Shown here in pieces: positions 51,961 through 64,000 of a DNA stretch of 64,000 nt (positions are counted from its first letter, which is position 1; each line of letters opens with the position of its first letter). The stretch lies in NCBI GenBank assembly GCA_943735955.1, contig OX030963.1:6240311-6304310 (forward strand). Direction: 5' to 3'. The position numbers and the translations under genes are program-made. The DNA is from Piscicola geometra. Its lineage: Eukaryota; Annelida; Clitellata; Hirudinida; Piscicolidae. The notes under the pieces were generated by a model that had not been told where the DNA came from, searched no databases, and was given only the letters and a program-made list of their open reading frames with translations.

Positions 51961-52630
51961 GTTGCTATTTGTGTGTAAAGCATGGAAGTCTAATTATTTT
52001 TAGTTAGTATTAAGTTTTATTCTTATTCAAAGTGTTGCGGTTAGAGTTTTAGTTTATGATGGTGTTTTTGATATTGTAGTAGTTGATGATGTTGTTTCTG
52101 ACGCTGTTGTTGATATGGTCACCAACACTTCAGCTTTAAGACTTGCACAAAAACCTGTGGGGATGTGTTAATAGGGTGGTAGATCGTGAGAAAAGACGTT
52201 CCAATGGCGTTAAAGTCTAAAACTCTCGACTCAATCAATAAAGGATCAGTTTTTTCAGCCTCCAAAGCTGAGCAGCCCACATTCAACACCAACTGAAGTT
52301 GACTTTGATTGTTCTAATTCAACTAATCCAAAGAAGAAACATCGGAAGGGAAGTGGAGGAAAGAAGTGATGAGAGCATCCAGGCACTCTTTTTTACTCAT
52401 TATCTCTTCTTTATTCTAGTATTTTTAAAATTTATTTATTTATTCTTTTTAGAGATTTTTTTCTGTTTTCAGGTTTTCATCTTCTCACTCACTCATCTCT
52501 GGTTCGCTTATTCAGGAACACTTCATTGTTCTTATGGAACCACTTGTTTCTTCCAGTGAAAAGACATGGCTCCAAATGTGCTAAAAAATATGGCATTTAA
52601 AACTGTATGTGTTATAGCCTATAACTTATA
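51961..52630. other. Upstream flank of MMP21
   Basis: No coding signal. A minus-strand in-frame TAA lies just 5' of the proposed MMP21 ATG. Repeated 'gttgatgatgttg' phrases occur at 52060-52120. No clear TATA box was seen. Confidence 0.4.
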
Positions 52631-52631
52631 G

Positions 52632-53165
52632 GATGTTGTGTTGGATGTGATATTGTATGTTGTGTTGGATGTGGTGTTGGATGTGGTGTTTGATGTGGTG
52701 TTGGATGTGGTGCTGGATGTTGTATTGGATGTGGTGTTGGATGTGGTGTTGGATGTTGTATTGGATGTTGTATTGGATGTTGTATTGGATGTTGTATTGG
52801 ATGTTGTATTGGATGTTGTATTGGATGTTGTGTTGGATGTTGTGTTGAATGTTAGATTGGATGTGGTATTGGATGTGTGGTTGGATGTTTTATTGGATGT
52901 TGTATTGGACTTAGTGTTGGATGTTGTTTTGGATGTTAGATTGGATGTGGTATTGGATGTAGTGTTGGATGTTGTGTTGGATGTTGTGTTGGATGTTGTG
53001 TTGGATGTTGTATTGGATGTGATATTGGATGTTGTATTGGATGTAGTGTTGGATTTTAGATTGGATGTGGTATTGGATGTGGTGTTGGATGTTGTGTTGG
53101 ATGTGGTTTTGGATGTTGTGTTGGATGTGGTGTTGGATGTTGTGTTGGATGTTGTATTGAAGGTC
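52632..53165. repeat. 12-bp minisatellite TTGGATGTTGTG
   Basis: About 44 copies of 'ttggatgtngtn' with variation mainly at two positions. The + frame reads as an LDVV repeat for 213 codons, but coordination with any exon is lacking. Confidence 0.95.
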
Positions 53166-53514
53166 TATGCAAGCTTTGTCGGAACTTGGATTTTCAAGAA
53201 ACTGCACGCACCTTTCTACGGTACTCTAAAAGAACTAAGCCACATCTTACCACACAATACCAACACACTGTTACACTAAGCCGCAGCACTTCACCACAAC
53301 AGGTATCTTTTTCAAAGATTTTTCAAAACGTTTAATTTCGCATTTGCAATCTTTTTATAATCCACTTAAATTCTTTTTTCATCTTTTCACTTATTTCCTT
53401 CTCCTGCTTTCTTATCTTCCCTCATCGGATTGTTTCGTCTAACCACTTGCATTATTGAATTTACCTTAAACTGGTCTTGGAACTAGTCTGATGCTTCTAG
53501 TAATAGTATTAATA

Positions 53515-53928
<414 letters not shown>

Positions 53929-53929
53929 T

Positions 53930-55100
53930 TATGAATGTAAGTTATATGTGATCAAGTGATTTGTGATGTAGACTCTTATGCATCCACGATATTTCATGAG
54001 AATCCTAAATAATCAAAAAAACATGTTTATGTCACTTCGGAATCTTTTTATTCATTTTTGTCTGCATTTCCTCTCATTTTTCTTTTCTTTTTCTTCCTCC
54101 ACCACCACTTTCCATTGCCATCTTTATCTCAACTCCTTGTAATATCGACTCTTGTAGGCCGATATTAATTCTCCAACACGCGTACACAATCACACATGCT
54201 TAAGTGCACACGTGTGCACATTTCCAACATTCACACATGCGCTAATGCAAAAATGCACATAATCACACATGGACGCATGAACTCATTCACACATAAACAC
54301 ATGAAAACATACACAAACGCACACATTGACGCAATCCCACATGCACATCTATTTCCACATGTGCAAGAAGTCACATATCTATCAATGTCAACGCAATGAG
54401 CTTCTTGTGCAGTATCGGAGGGAGAAACAGGAGACGCTGATGATGGACGAAATCAATGCCAAAGTTCCAACCTCTGATGATTGTCGCAAGCATTCACAAG
54501 AAGAAGCGATCACATTGATGGTAATGATGAGGATGGTAATGGTTATGATGGTAGCATAATAATAACGATGATGAAAAGATGATGAGGATGATAATGATCA
54601 GGTTAATGACAGGCGCGGAACAAGAATGCCCGAAGAGTGAGGACAGGTGCTGGTAATTTGAGGAGTTGCTTTAATAACATGCAATTAGTGTCCATGCGTT
54701 AGCGAGTAGTTGTTAGCGATGATGATGACACGCTAATAGTAATGATAAGGAAAGTATGATGATGTTGACGACTCTGATGACATTGAAATACCTTCTCGGC
54801 TTGTTTTAGGTTTTTTCTGGTCTTCTTCTTGTATATTCTCTTCTGTAGATGCTGCAATCAAGGGTTTGCAGGCATTAAGCTATCGATTAACACTGCAGTT
54901 TTATAGATGCTTAAAAGTTTTTGAATGAATAACTTGTTTATAGGATCATTAAGTGTTTTGTAAATGCTTCAATCTCTTGAATAAATAGGTTTTTTATTAG
55001 ATCATGAAATTGTAGTTTGACAGAATGCATTCTGTATCTTGAATCACTTTCTCTTCACTTTACTATTTCTCGCCTTATATACTGCCTACATACGTGCATG
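53930..55100. other. Non-coding, degenerate CA and GAT repeats
   Basis: At 54180-54380 'cacacatg/cacacaaacgcac' phrases recur; at 54520-54600 and 54715-54785 there are short 'gatgatgag' runs. A 77-codon ORF at 54326-54559 lacks support. Confidence 0.5.
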
Positions 55101-55972
55101 CATATAGGCTAGGGTGCCAATGAAAATTAAAATTTCGTTTAAACCTCTTACTCTCTTATTTTATTATTTTAAAAAATGTATAATAAATTTTTTAAAGCAT
55201 TATTTTAAAGTTTCTATTTTCATTGATAGCATAACACCAAGAAAGTTCGCAATATCTTGAATGTTCCAAAAAATGTTGGTATTATTTTTTATTATTAAAA
55301 ATGTCATCTAAAAAAAGGTAATTTATTTGAATTTATTCAGAACGCTACTCTTTAACTTAAAAACATTATAAAAATGATATAATCCAATAAGTTGCATTAT
55401 TTATCTATGAAAGCAGAGTTCGGATACTCATGACGGTGTTTTATTATAGCTTGTAGCAAGAATTCTTTTTGATCTTCTTAATTAGACATCGCACCATTGA
55501 ACGCCTGTATTAAAGCCAATCCCTGCTCAGTTGTATACTGGACCTCTTCCAAAGTGCTAGCACTCATCTGACCAACAACATAACCCTCTTCACCATCCCA
55601 TAATGTAAGACTTTTTTAAGGAATCCTTGAGTTATATCTAAGGCTGTAAATAGGTTCCTAGTGTGTTCTGATACAAAGTCGCACAATCTTATTCAGAGTA
55701 AAGCAGAATTAAAAACAAGGCGACGGGGTTTGTTTAAATTTGTAACCATGGCTGACTTCATCTCTGCAAGCAATTAAAGTTCAGAAAATGCTAAACCAAC
55801 AATAGTTTCACTTTAATACTACAAATGTTGACTGAAGGACTTGATATCAGCCTCACCTACAGCTTCGTGAATCTTCTTGTAGTGAGAGAGTGGTTTTGGC
55901 CTTTCTTTCACCGGATTCTGTATCACTGTCAATATCTCAACTCATATATCTTTTGTTGCTTATTATCGGCTT

Positions 55973-56200
55973 TCATTGTCTTTTGATCTTCGTTTTCCAG
56001 CAAGCTTTTTTTCTTTTTTCTTTATATGAAGTCTTAAAATAAGAATACGTAATTTTTGCCAAAAGTGTGACACTTTTTCCATAGTTTCGTTGGCACTCTC
56101 TGAATTTACTCTTTGAAGATGGACAAATCATTGTAACACTGTTTGCTTTGAAGAAATTTCGCAAACTGAAACTAATTCTACAGCTACGCCAGCAAGCCAT
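55973..56200 (-). other. Unrecognised 75-codon ORF inside the hAT
   Basis: Opposite in orientation to the transposase remnant. Cysteines and basic residues (ACWRSCRIS, KEKRKKACWK) are present, but I cannot assign a zinc finger. Possibly a fragment of another transposon. Confidence 0.2.
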
Positions 56201-56865
56201 ATGCTCCCATCCTTGTTTCTGTTTGCCATTTTAAAAATAACTTTAAATTTTTTTATATTCTGTTTGATAAGAATAGAAAAAGATTATAATTAAAAGAAAA
56301 GGGCATATAAGGGAACTTTATAAACTAAAGGCATATTTATATAAAAAATAAAATTAATTTAATTTAATTAATAAAAATTTTTTTTTTCGATATCTTAAGT
56401 TTTCAGCGTATTCGTAACATTATTTTATAAATAAATCATTTAAATTATAACATGTTTAAGCCTACACACAGATTAAATATCATGATATTTAAATAAGTTT
56501 GGCTCAATTAGTTTAGATCATTAAAAAATGAAAAATTGAGACATAAAGTTAGAGATGTGCTTTAATCTAAGTTAACTTTCGATTAACACGTTAATCAATT
56601 AACGCATGTTACATTTTTAACGCCGTTAAATATTTAACGCATTTGAAAAAAATTACGCATTAAAAATTTTAATTATTTAAACCTATCCAAATTGAACTGT
56701 TTTTTGCAGTTTTGGTTACATTGTCAGCAAGTGAACACAAACACTTCCCTAATTTACAGTCAACAAACGAATGGGAAAAATTGCATTTCATCAAAAAACT
56801 GTGAATTTTTCATAGATTTGCAACAGGGTGAAAAATATTTAAAATGTTCATTACTTGCAATTTGC

Positions 56866-57034
56866 TGAACGGGTAGCCGAGTCGATAACGACTCTCGGCT
56901 TGACCAACAATGAAAGGTCCTAAGTTCAAGTGCGACCAACGCCCTAGTAACCCTGAGGTGCAATTGAAAATACGCAGCCTAAGTGGCCTCGAAGCTCGTT
57001 TGGGTTATACGCCACTATAAAAATGCTCGTCATT
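56866..57034 (+). mobile_element. tRNA-derived SINE (family 2), copy 2
   Basis: Starts TGAACGGGTAGCCGAGTCGA; A-box TAGCCGAGTCGA, B-box-like AGTTCAAGTGC near 56932. The body contains 'gggttatacgccactataa' and it ends 'atgctcgtcatt'. Clearly homologous to 19564-19733 over its full length. Confidence 0.7.
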
Positions 57035-57119
57035 AATTGTCACTTTACACATGAAATATGCACTTCAGAAGATGATTCAGCCTATGTCATTCGGTTCACA
57101 CAAAATTTCTTTCTGAATT

Positions 57120-57530
57120 GGAACAGAAAATGATTAAACAGAATATCCAATGGTCAAGAATTGCCACATCATTAGACCTCCGATTTAAAAATCGAAAATA
57201 TTTGAAAAAAATGAAAGAGTTGAAGAAACTATGAGAAAGAAAAAAAAACTTCAAAAACTATACAGCCTTTACCAAACAAAAGACTATAAACATATTTAAC
57301 TCAAGAATCTGAAGATTCGTAAGTCAACTATTAAACGTTATAGAACAGAATCAGAGGTATGCTTTGAGAGCTGTCTTCTTGTTTGGTGGCAACAACACGA
57401 ATAAGCATATCCGGCTCTTGCGGAACTTCTGCAAGTACAGTTCTATTTGAACGTCTATTGAGCTTGTCATGACACATAGGTAGCAAGAAATGAGCCTCTA
57501 CAGATCCAACTAATGTGGAAAACTTGTTTG
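57120..57530 (+). pseudogene. hAT (Ac-like) transposase remnant
   Basis: Reads LEQKMIKQNIQWSRIATSLD then LRFKNRKYL, matching the 'iaxxLDPRFK' motif preceding the C-terminal half of Ac-type hAT transposases. Further on, with frameshifts, come WWQQHE, LAELL and a RASTDPTNVENL tail, typical of the dimerisation end. Multiple frameshifts and stops; inactive. Confidence 0.6.
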
Positions 57531-58011
57531 CTTAAGTAACTGGCTTAAATATTATTTGTCACAATTGCATTTTTAATCAATCATGAATTCATTTTTTTAA
57601 ATGTGTTTTACTTTTATACAAAAAATCAAAAACATTTTTATTTGTGAAATGTAAAAAAAAAATACTATTTTATGCTAAAAACATTGCATGAAAATAATAT
57701 AAAATTTTTCATCGAACGATTAACGGCGATTGAAATGTTTAATCGTAAAACAGCTCAAATAAAAATGTTTCAAAAAGAGTTGTTTTTATTGCTCTGACTG
57801 GCACCCTAATATTGGCACCTTTCATAAGCTTGGAAAAAGGATCTCAGTTTTGGAAAAGGCTGACCACTCCTTTTTGGAGTAGTCTTTTCTCCCAACAACG
57901 CATTTGATCGAGGAATGAAGATTAAGAAAATCATAAGTGAGTTCTAATAAAGTAAACCCAAATAGGTTAAACAAAAATTATTATTGATGTCAAAGGCTTG
58001 CTGGCGTGAAC

Positions 58012-58232
58012 TACCTTACCTGACCTAGAGGTGAAACTCATGCTTTGTGGCTGTATTGCAACGCTACTAATTATATTTTCAAAATTCTCAAAGTTATCGA
58101 TGTACGATGTCTCTAAGTGTTCCATAAAACATAATAGCTGGACCCAAACCGAATGACTTAATCCAGAATAGATCTTATCAACACACAGGCAGAAGTCTAG
58201 TAGGCATGCTGATGTTTCTGTAGGCTCAGTGG
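58012..58232 (-). CDS. Possible single exon of unknown protein
   Basis: The minus strand is open across about 73 codons between a possible acceptor (ttgaaacag, about 58233) and a strong donor (tcag|gtaagg, about 58012). The translation includes CLLDFCLCVDKIYSGLSHSV and MEHLETSYIDNFENFENIIS. I recognise no family, and no partner exons were found within the neighbouring repeats. It could be a transposon exon. Confidence 0.25.
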
Positions 58233-58772
58233 TTTTCTGTTTCAAGCAACCAAAAGTTTTTCGGCCTTGTATTCTCTTCTAGTTCTCGTCAGATTTTTAT
58301 TTCTTTCATTGACAATTTTATTGCATTCACAAAAGTATATATCTTTGTAGATATATACTTCTTTCCTTCTTCTTGCATTCAGTAATTAGTTTTTATATCA
58401 GTTGAGTATTTTATCTCCATTATTTATCGGCCTACATTGTTGCCTTAATTAGTGGTTGCCTCTGACTACTTGCTGATAATTCTGATTTTTATGTTAGATT
58501 ACTAATTGTTATTGGTAATTTTTATAGCTCATTACGAGCCCAGTGACTGCCTTCACTAACGTAAAGCCTTCATTCACAAATGCATGATTCATCTGCTACA
58601 ATGAAGCAGTCATGTCGTCAGCTACCAAGTCAGCAACTCAATGGCACAATGCCTCAACAGGCCAACGTAGTAAACACTCATAAGGTTTATAACAAAAATA
58701 AAAAATTGTATTTCTTCAGTTTATTACAGAGGGTTGTCGTTGACTGAGTAATAATAATGATAATAATAATAA

Positions 58773-58891
58773 TGACGAGCATATTTTAATTTGCGCCTCA
58801 GGGTTATTAGAGCATTGGTTGCACTTGAACCTAGGACCTTTCATTATTGGTCAAGCCGAGAGTCGTTACCGACTCAGCTACCCGTTCACCA
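58773..58891 (-). mobile_element. tRNA-derived SINE (family 2), copy 3, internally deleted
   Basis: The minus-strand head TGAACGGGTAGCTGAGTCGG, B-box GGTTCAAGTGC and terminal ATGCTCGTCA match copies 1 and 2, but about 55 bp of the body (the 'gttatacgccac' segment) is missing. Confidence 0.65.
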
Positions 58892-58929
58892 GTTTTGAGT
58901 AAGCGGACAAGCGCACCACTAACGGCTGC

Positions 58930-60110
58930 TTGTTTGTCTCTCTGAGGCCTCTGCACCCCTTTCACTTGCACCAGCCACTCGTTTGCTCACACATCCATCC
59001 ATCTACTTATCTCCGCCTACTAATGTATTTGCCTACCTATCAACACATTCATCATTTCTATCAAACATGCAATAACTTACATGCCATAATCTTATTTACT
59101 CACTCTCTCCATTTATACACTTTATCTTTTCACTCTCTCCATTCATAAAACCTCTTCATTTATGTTCTCTTTCCACTTTTTTTTCTTTCATCATGCATCC
59201 CTCATTCCGCTTCTCTTTTTCATCCATTCACTCACATTTTAAGACTAATCTTTCCAATATTTCCACCAATTTAATTTTCACTTCCATCTCATTATTTTTC
59301 AAAAACTCTTTTTTCATTAATTTCTCCCGTTTCACTTCTTCCTCCCTTCCTCCCTTCCTTCTTCTCTCTCTTTCTTCTTCCTCCCTTCCTTCCTTCTTCC
59401 CTCCCTTCCTTCTTTCCTCTATTTCTTCTTCCTCCATTCCTTCCTTCTTCCCTTCCTTCCTTCTTCTCTCCCTTCCATCCATCCTTTCTCTCTTCCTTCC
59501 TTCAACTCATCAACACACCAACCCCTATCATATACTCTTTCATTTCATCGTTCGATCCGACCTGCCTTCATTCATAAATTCATTCACACCGCAATTACTC
59601 AGCAGATCTCGCCATATGTTTATGTGCGCAGATATCAGTGAGATTGCGGTCGAGCACGCTGGGAGCCCTGCTGGCCTATTCTTCAAAACGTTATTAAAAT
59701 TATATTTAATGCGATTTGGAGTGAGTATTTTTATACTTTTTAGAGTTTGCACTAAAGTGTGAAAAAAAAATTAAGTTGTAGTGACGTTGGTACGCCTTAT
59801 TGACGCTCAAATGCATCTCTAATGCCCCACCAAGCCCTTCCTCTCATGCATTCCTTCAAGACAACTCTTGTGGCAAGTCTGCAACTTCTGTTTAGCGATG
59901 GAGATAGAGCAATAGAGAGCGATCTGTGTACTTGCGAAAATCAGGATCGTGAATTAGATTTTTTAAATAAAAAGCTTTTAAAAAACGTAAGTCGGCTCAA
60001 TCCTAGAGCGAAATTGACTTGAAGCTTCAGAGGAGCTTAAGAAAAGTATCTCTCAGCAGAGGTCTTCGTGAAATTTCTCTCAAGGAACTCTTCATTAGCT
60101 ATTGAAGACA
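58930..60110. other. Non-coding, pyrimidine-rich
   Basis: At 59335-59500 the + strand is nearly all C and T ('cttccttccttcttccctccc'). Nothing recognisable on either strand. Confidence 0.55.
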
Positions 60111-60117
60111 CTTATAA

Positions 60118-60735
<618 letters not shown>

Positions 60736-61502
60736 ATTTTATATTATTATCATTATTGAAAGCACACACACAGGCTTCAATGTCATTTTTATGAATGAAC
60801 TGTTCACTGGAGCGTGAAGGAGCCTCCCACAGCTGACTCACAGCATCGCCTTGAGATCAGCCACTCATTCGAGGAGGCTCTCTTGACTGTCACTCGTTGT
60901 CAAGCACTCGTTGTCGACGTGCTGTTACTTAATTTACTTTCTAAATTTTATAAAATATATACCTCTCCACCACCAGTCTTAATCCATACACCCCAACTAC
61001 CACACATTTATTTCACCACGACTCTACAACTACACAATTACTCTTCTACCACATCACCACTAATAAACAACTACTTCAGCTCCACCATCACGCAACCTCT
61101 TCAACTTAATTTCCTTTTTGTGTAATATAAAACCCGTCATACAACTTCAAAACCAACACACAAAAACTTCAACAACTACTATTTCACCACCACTACACAG
61201 TCACTCTTCCACCACTCTACCACCACTTTCAGTAGTTGTTATTTTTTCATCCATTATAAACTCATTCGATCTTTCATATATCCATTCATACACCACAAAA
61301 GCATCACAAAATCCCTACGCAACCACTCCACCACACAGCTCCTGGTCTGCATGGAGGGTGGCTAGAGAAAATAAAAAAATGGGATGCAATTACTAACCAT
61401 GACAATAACACATCTTGTCAGCAATAAATACACAATTCAGTCTTTGTTTGTATTTTTAAGTTACATTTTTTATTCTATTTTTATTTTTAACTTTAATCTT
61501 TT

Positions 61503-61650
61503 GTTTATTACTGTGATATTTATTTATTTTGTATTTTTATGTTATCAATTGTTTATTACTGTGATATTTATTTATTTTGTATTTTTATGTTATCAATTGT
61601 TTATTACTGTGATATTTATTTATTTTGTATTCTTATGTTATCAATTGTTT
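61503..61650. repeat. 48-bp tandem repeat, three copies
   Basis: Three nearly identical 48-bp units starting 'gtttattactgtgatattta' and ending 'atgttatcaatt'. Being a multiple of three, it reads as a 16-residue repeat, probably without meaning. Confidence 0.9.
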
Positions 61651-61983
61651 ATTTATTTATTTTTAAATATAGCTCATTCTCATTATTTTTATTATTTCAA
61701 TTAACGCAATTCAAGCTGTACATTGTGTCAATATTTGATTATTTAATAAATATTGAAGTTGAAAATGGAAATTTTATTAATCACCATACACAGTTACCTA
61801 CACATAAACACACAATTATACACACACCAACCCACAGACACACATACACACACACTCACAAACACACAAAACGTCAAGCTTGAAGACCATTTTTCAATAT
61901 TTTTCATTAATTTTTATTAGAAATAAGCTAGCAAGTGTTCAATCCCCTGAAACTTTTTGCCTCCACAACAAAAACAAAGAAAA

Positions 61984-61998
61984 GTAGTAGTAGTAGTA

Positions 61999-62083
<85 letters not shown>

Positions 62084-62105
62084 CAGTAGTAGTAGTTGTA
62101 GTATT
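61984..62105. repeat. (AGT)n microsatellite
   Basis: About 40 copies of agt with few interruptions. Confidence 0.95.
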
Positions 62106-62228
62106 TGTTGTTGTTTCACCAATTTTAAATTCATTTTTTCTTTCATTCATCAATTCATTCATTCATGCTTGCTGTGCTCTAGGCTTGAATGAGCTTGGTG
62201 ACCCTGACCTATTATAACTCCTGATTGA

Positions 62229-62230
<2 letters not shown>

Positions 62231-62321
<91 letters not shown>
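62231..62321. repeat. (GT)n microsatellite
   Basis: About 45 uninterrupted gt units. Confidence 0.96.
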
Positions 62322-62323
<2 letters not shown>

Positions 62324-62474
62324 CACGATAACCTATATAATAATACGATTTTAATTGAAGTGTTTAATAACAATAGACTAATTTATTGCTTTCAATAAAA
62401 ATCTCCTTTTTAATATTAATATTATTAATATTTTATTTGTTACTATTATTCTGAGTCTATTAATTATTATTACT

Positions 62475-62475
62475 T

Positions 62476-62553
<78 letters not shown>

Positions 62554-62576
62554 ATAGTAGTAGTAGTAGTAGTATC

Positions 62577-62631
<55 letters not shown>

Positions 62632-62695
62632 TCAGTAGTAGTAGTAGTAGTAGTAGTAATAATAATAATAGTAGTAATAATAATAATAGTAGTTT
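62475..62695. repeat. (AGT)n microsatellite with AAT tail
   Basis: About 70 agt copies with 'agtatcagt' and 'agtaat' variants grading into aat. Confidence 0.95.
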
Positions 62696-62699
62696 TCAG

Positions 62700-63493
62700 T
62701 CGTTTTTAAAATGCCAGAAGATCCATACACAAAAAGCTTAGCCTAAGAATGATTTTCTCCGTTGGGTCTATTATAAAATTATATTTTATATATAAATCAT
62801 AATATCGAATAATAGAGTTAACATGTGTGATGCTACAGGACTCGAATATTACCCAGATGCCCGAAAAAGTGCCTCTTTTCGGTTAAGTGCTAATTTTTGA
62901 AGCGTTCAATATTTTCTTAAAAATAATAAGACGATTTAAAAATATATATTGCAATTTTTAACTTTTCTAATTTAATTAATATAAGACACAAAAATAAAAA
63001 CATTTATTAAGCTTTATGCTTGAGTTGAAAAAAAAACTTTATATGTAAAATCCAGATATTTTAAATTATTTTAATTTTCAAAGTACTAGAAAGCAAATAA
63101 TTTCCCGGGTACGGGATCCGTTAATCCAGAACCTTTTTTGTGGCACAATTTTTTTCATCAAACCACGTATCAGTGCGCTTTTGTCAACTGGTCCAGAATC
63201 TGACCAAAGCCTCTGCAGGGGACTCCTGGTCAAGTTCTACCATGGATTACTCAAGTTCAACAGTCAGAAATGCATTTAGATTTGAATGCGCCACACTTCA
63301 TGGAAACACTCGCAATACTATGCACGAACATTTTTACACTTGCTATTTGTAATAAAGTAGTTTTAAAAATTTGGCTTTTATACAAAATTGAAAAACACAA
63401 TATTTTATAACTTTTTTCGACGGCTGTATTTATAATATAAAAAATGTATAAAAAGAAAAAAAAAAGAAAAACATGGAAAAAGTAGAGGGAGTT
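62700..63493. other. Downstream flank of RNPC3
   Basis: AT-rich. No ORF worth calling. AATAAA on the minus strand appears near 63003-63008, about 490 bp past the RNPC3 stop, and could serve in polyadenylation. Confidence 0.4.
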
Positions 63494-64000
63494 TCAAGTT
63501 TTATTTCTTGCGAACTGAATCACTAGTGGCTTTCCTTTGAAGACAAACCCGTTGAGAAGTTCCAGGCCTTTTTGTGCTGTTTCAGTGCCTACAAAGACAT
63601 TTGAGACGTGAGTTTTAAAGTAAATTGATTTTTTAATCAATTCTTCAACACAATAATAATAAAACCTTGAAATCTATCTTATATAACAACAATAAATAGT
63701 TAAAAAATTAAGTCTTTTAGAATCCCCATGAAACAAAACCTAAGAACTAATTTGGAAAAACATAAGAACATTGCCAACGCCACACAACCCCAAAGACTCA
63801 CAGGGGAATCTAACGAAGGCCTGTCCTTTCATCCTGCCTTGCATCAGTCGGTACACTATGCCTCTCCTCTCACCACCCTCCTCCTTGCCAACACCATGCC
63901 CATCACCACTACCACCCCTCTTACCACTCTCCCCATCACCACCACCATCTTCATAGCGTCCAAACAACCTGACCAGGTCAGCTTCGTTCACCTTGTTGGA
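63494..64000 (-). CDS. RNPC3: RNPC3 (U11/U12 snRNP 65 kDa protein), last two coding exons, 5' incomplete
   Basis: Minor-spliceosome protein whose C-terminal RNA recognition motif binds the 3' stem-loop of U12 snRNA. Exons: 64000-63802 (continues past the window) and 63588-63494 with stop. The junction is a CCCT|GTGAGT donor and TTTGTAG| acceptor, phase 1, restoring the frame. The first exon reads LVRLFGRY, then a ~25-residue Gly/Glu/Lys-rich loop, then YRLMQGRMKGQAFVRF (RNP1). The second reads TETAQKGLELLNGFVFKGKP, then LVIQFARNKT. GRMKGQAF and KPLVIQFAR are the family's hallmark phrases. The glycine-rich loop enlargement is unusual for the domain. Confidence 0.9.

Larger units (their letters stand above)
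55110..57808. mobile_element. Degenerate hAT transposon, 2699 bp
   Basis: Inverted ends TAGGGTGCCA at the left and TGGCACCCTA at the right, flanked by octamers ATATAGGC (55102-55109) and ATATTGGC (57809-57816), an 8-bp target duplication with one change. The interior holds a broken hAT transposase (57120-57530, +) and a SINE (56866-57034). Short TTAACG-rich stretches at 56560-56650 and 57715-57745 hint at a second, nested hAT-type element. Confidence 0.75.

Noticed and set aside
52638..53279. 213-codon + ORF of LDVV repeats resembling a structural repeat protein
   Set aside because: A 12-bp minisatellite keeps the frame; variants are not biased to synonymous changes and no signal peptide or splice structure is evident.

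Overview
The window is nuclear DNA of an AT-rich, intron-rich invertebrate animal. Genes are split into short exons by GT-AG introns. Transposons are hAT, Ginger-type, a LINE and tRNA-derived SINEs, and micro- and minisatellite arrays are unusually long. The gene set would suit a lophotrochozoan (annelid or mollusc), but nothing in the sequence fixes the species. All recognisable host genes lie on the minus strand.

Layout. (1) 1-32.9 kb: three tandem copies of a ~6 kb unit, each carrying one 12-exon cytochrome P450 gene of the CYP4 type (ATGs at 5598, 14748 and 31804; stops at 1894, 11017 and 24619). I rebuilt all exons by hand. Each copy gives exactly 1494 nt, that is 497 residues plus stop, with matching exon lengths and phases. 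The copies are separated and invaded by transposons. A 3420-bp Ginger-type element (15230-18649) with a 4-bp target duplication and a 1731-bp hAT (19012-20742) sit in the 5' flank of copy B. A 2341-bp hAT-like element (26100-28440) and a tRNA-derived SINE (25248-25499) sit in introns of copy C. Because the three copies are so alike, they act as empty-site controls for each other. (2) 32.9-35.8 kb: no recognisable gene. (3) 35.8-52.0 kb: one nine-exon gene for an MMP21-type matrix metalloproteinase, 4239 nt or 1412 residues if the exon chain is right. That is about 2.5 times the vertebrate length, owing to large low-complexity inserts. Its introns hold huge simple repeats, several of which run right up to splice acceptors. 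(4) 52-63.4 kb: repeats, a degenerate hAT (55110-57808), SINE copies and satellite arrays, with one weak exon candidate. (5) 63494-64000: the last two coding exons of RNPC3 (U11/U12 snRNP 65K, minor spliceosome), entering from beyond the right edge.

The P450s probably oxidise lipids or xenobiotics at the endoplasmic reticulum. MMP21 is a secreted or cell-surface protease, tied in vertebrates to left-right patterning. RNPC3 is a nuclear splicing factor. No functional link between them is evident. The most unusual parts are the MMP21 architecture, the satellites abutting its splice sites, the Ginger-type element with an exactly dated insertion site, and a SINE and LINE sharing a 3' tail.
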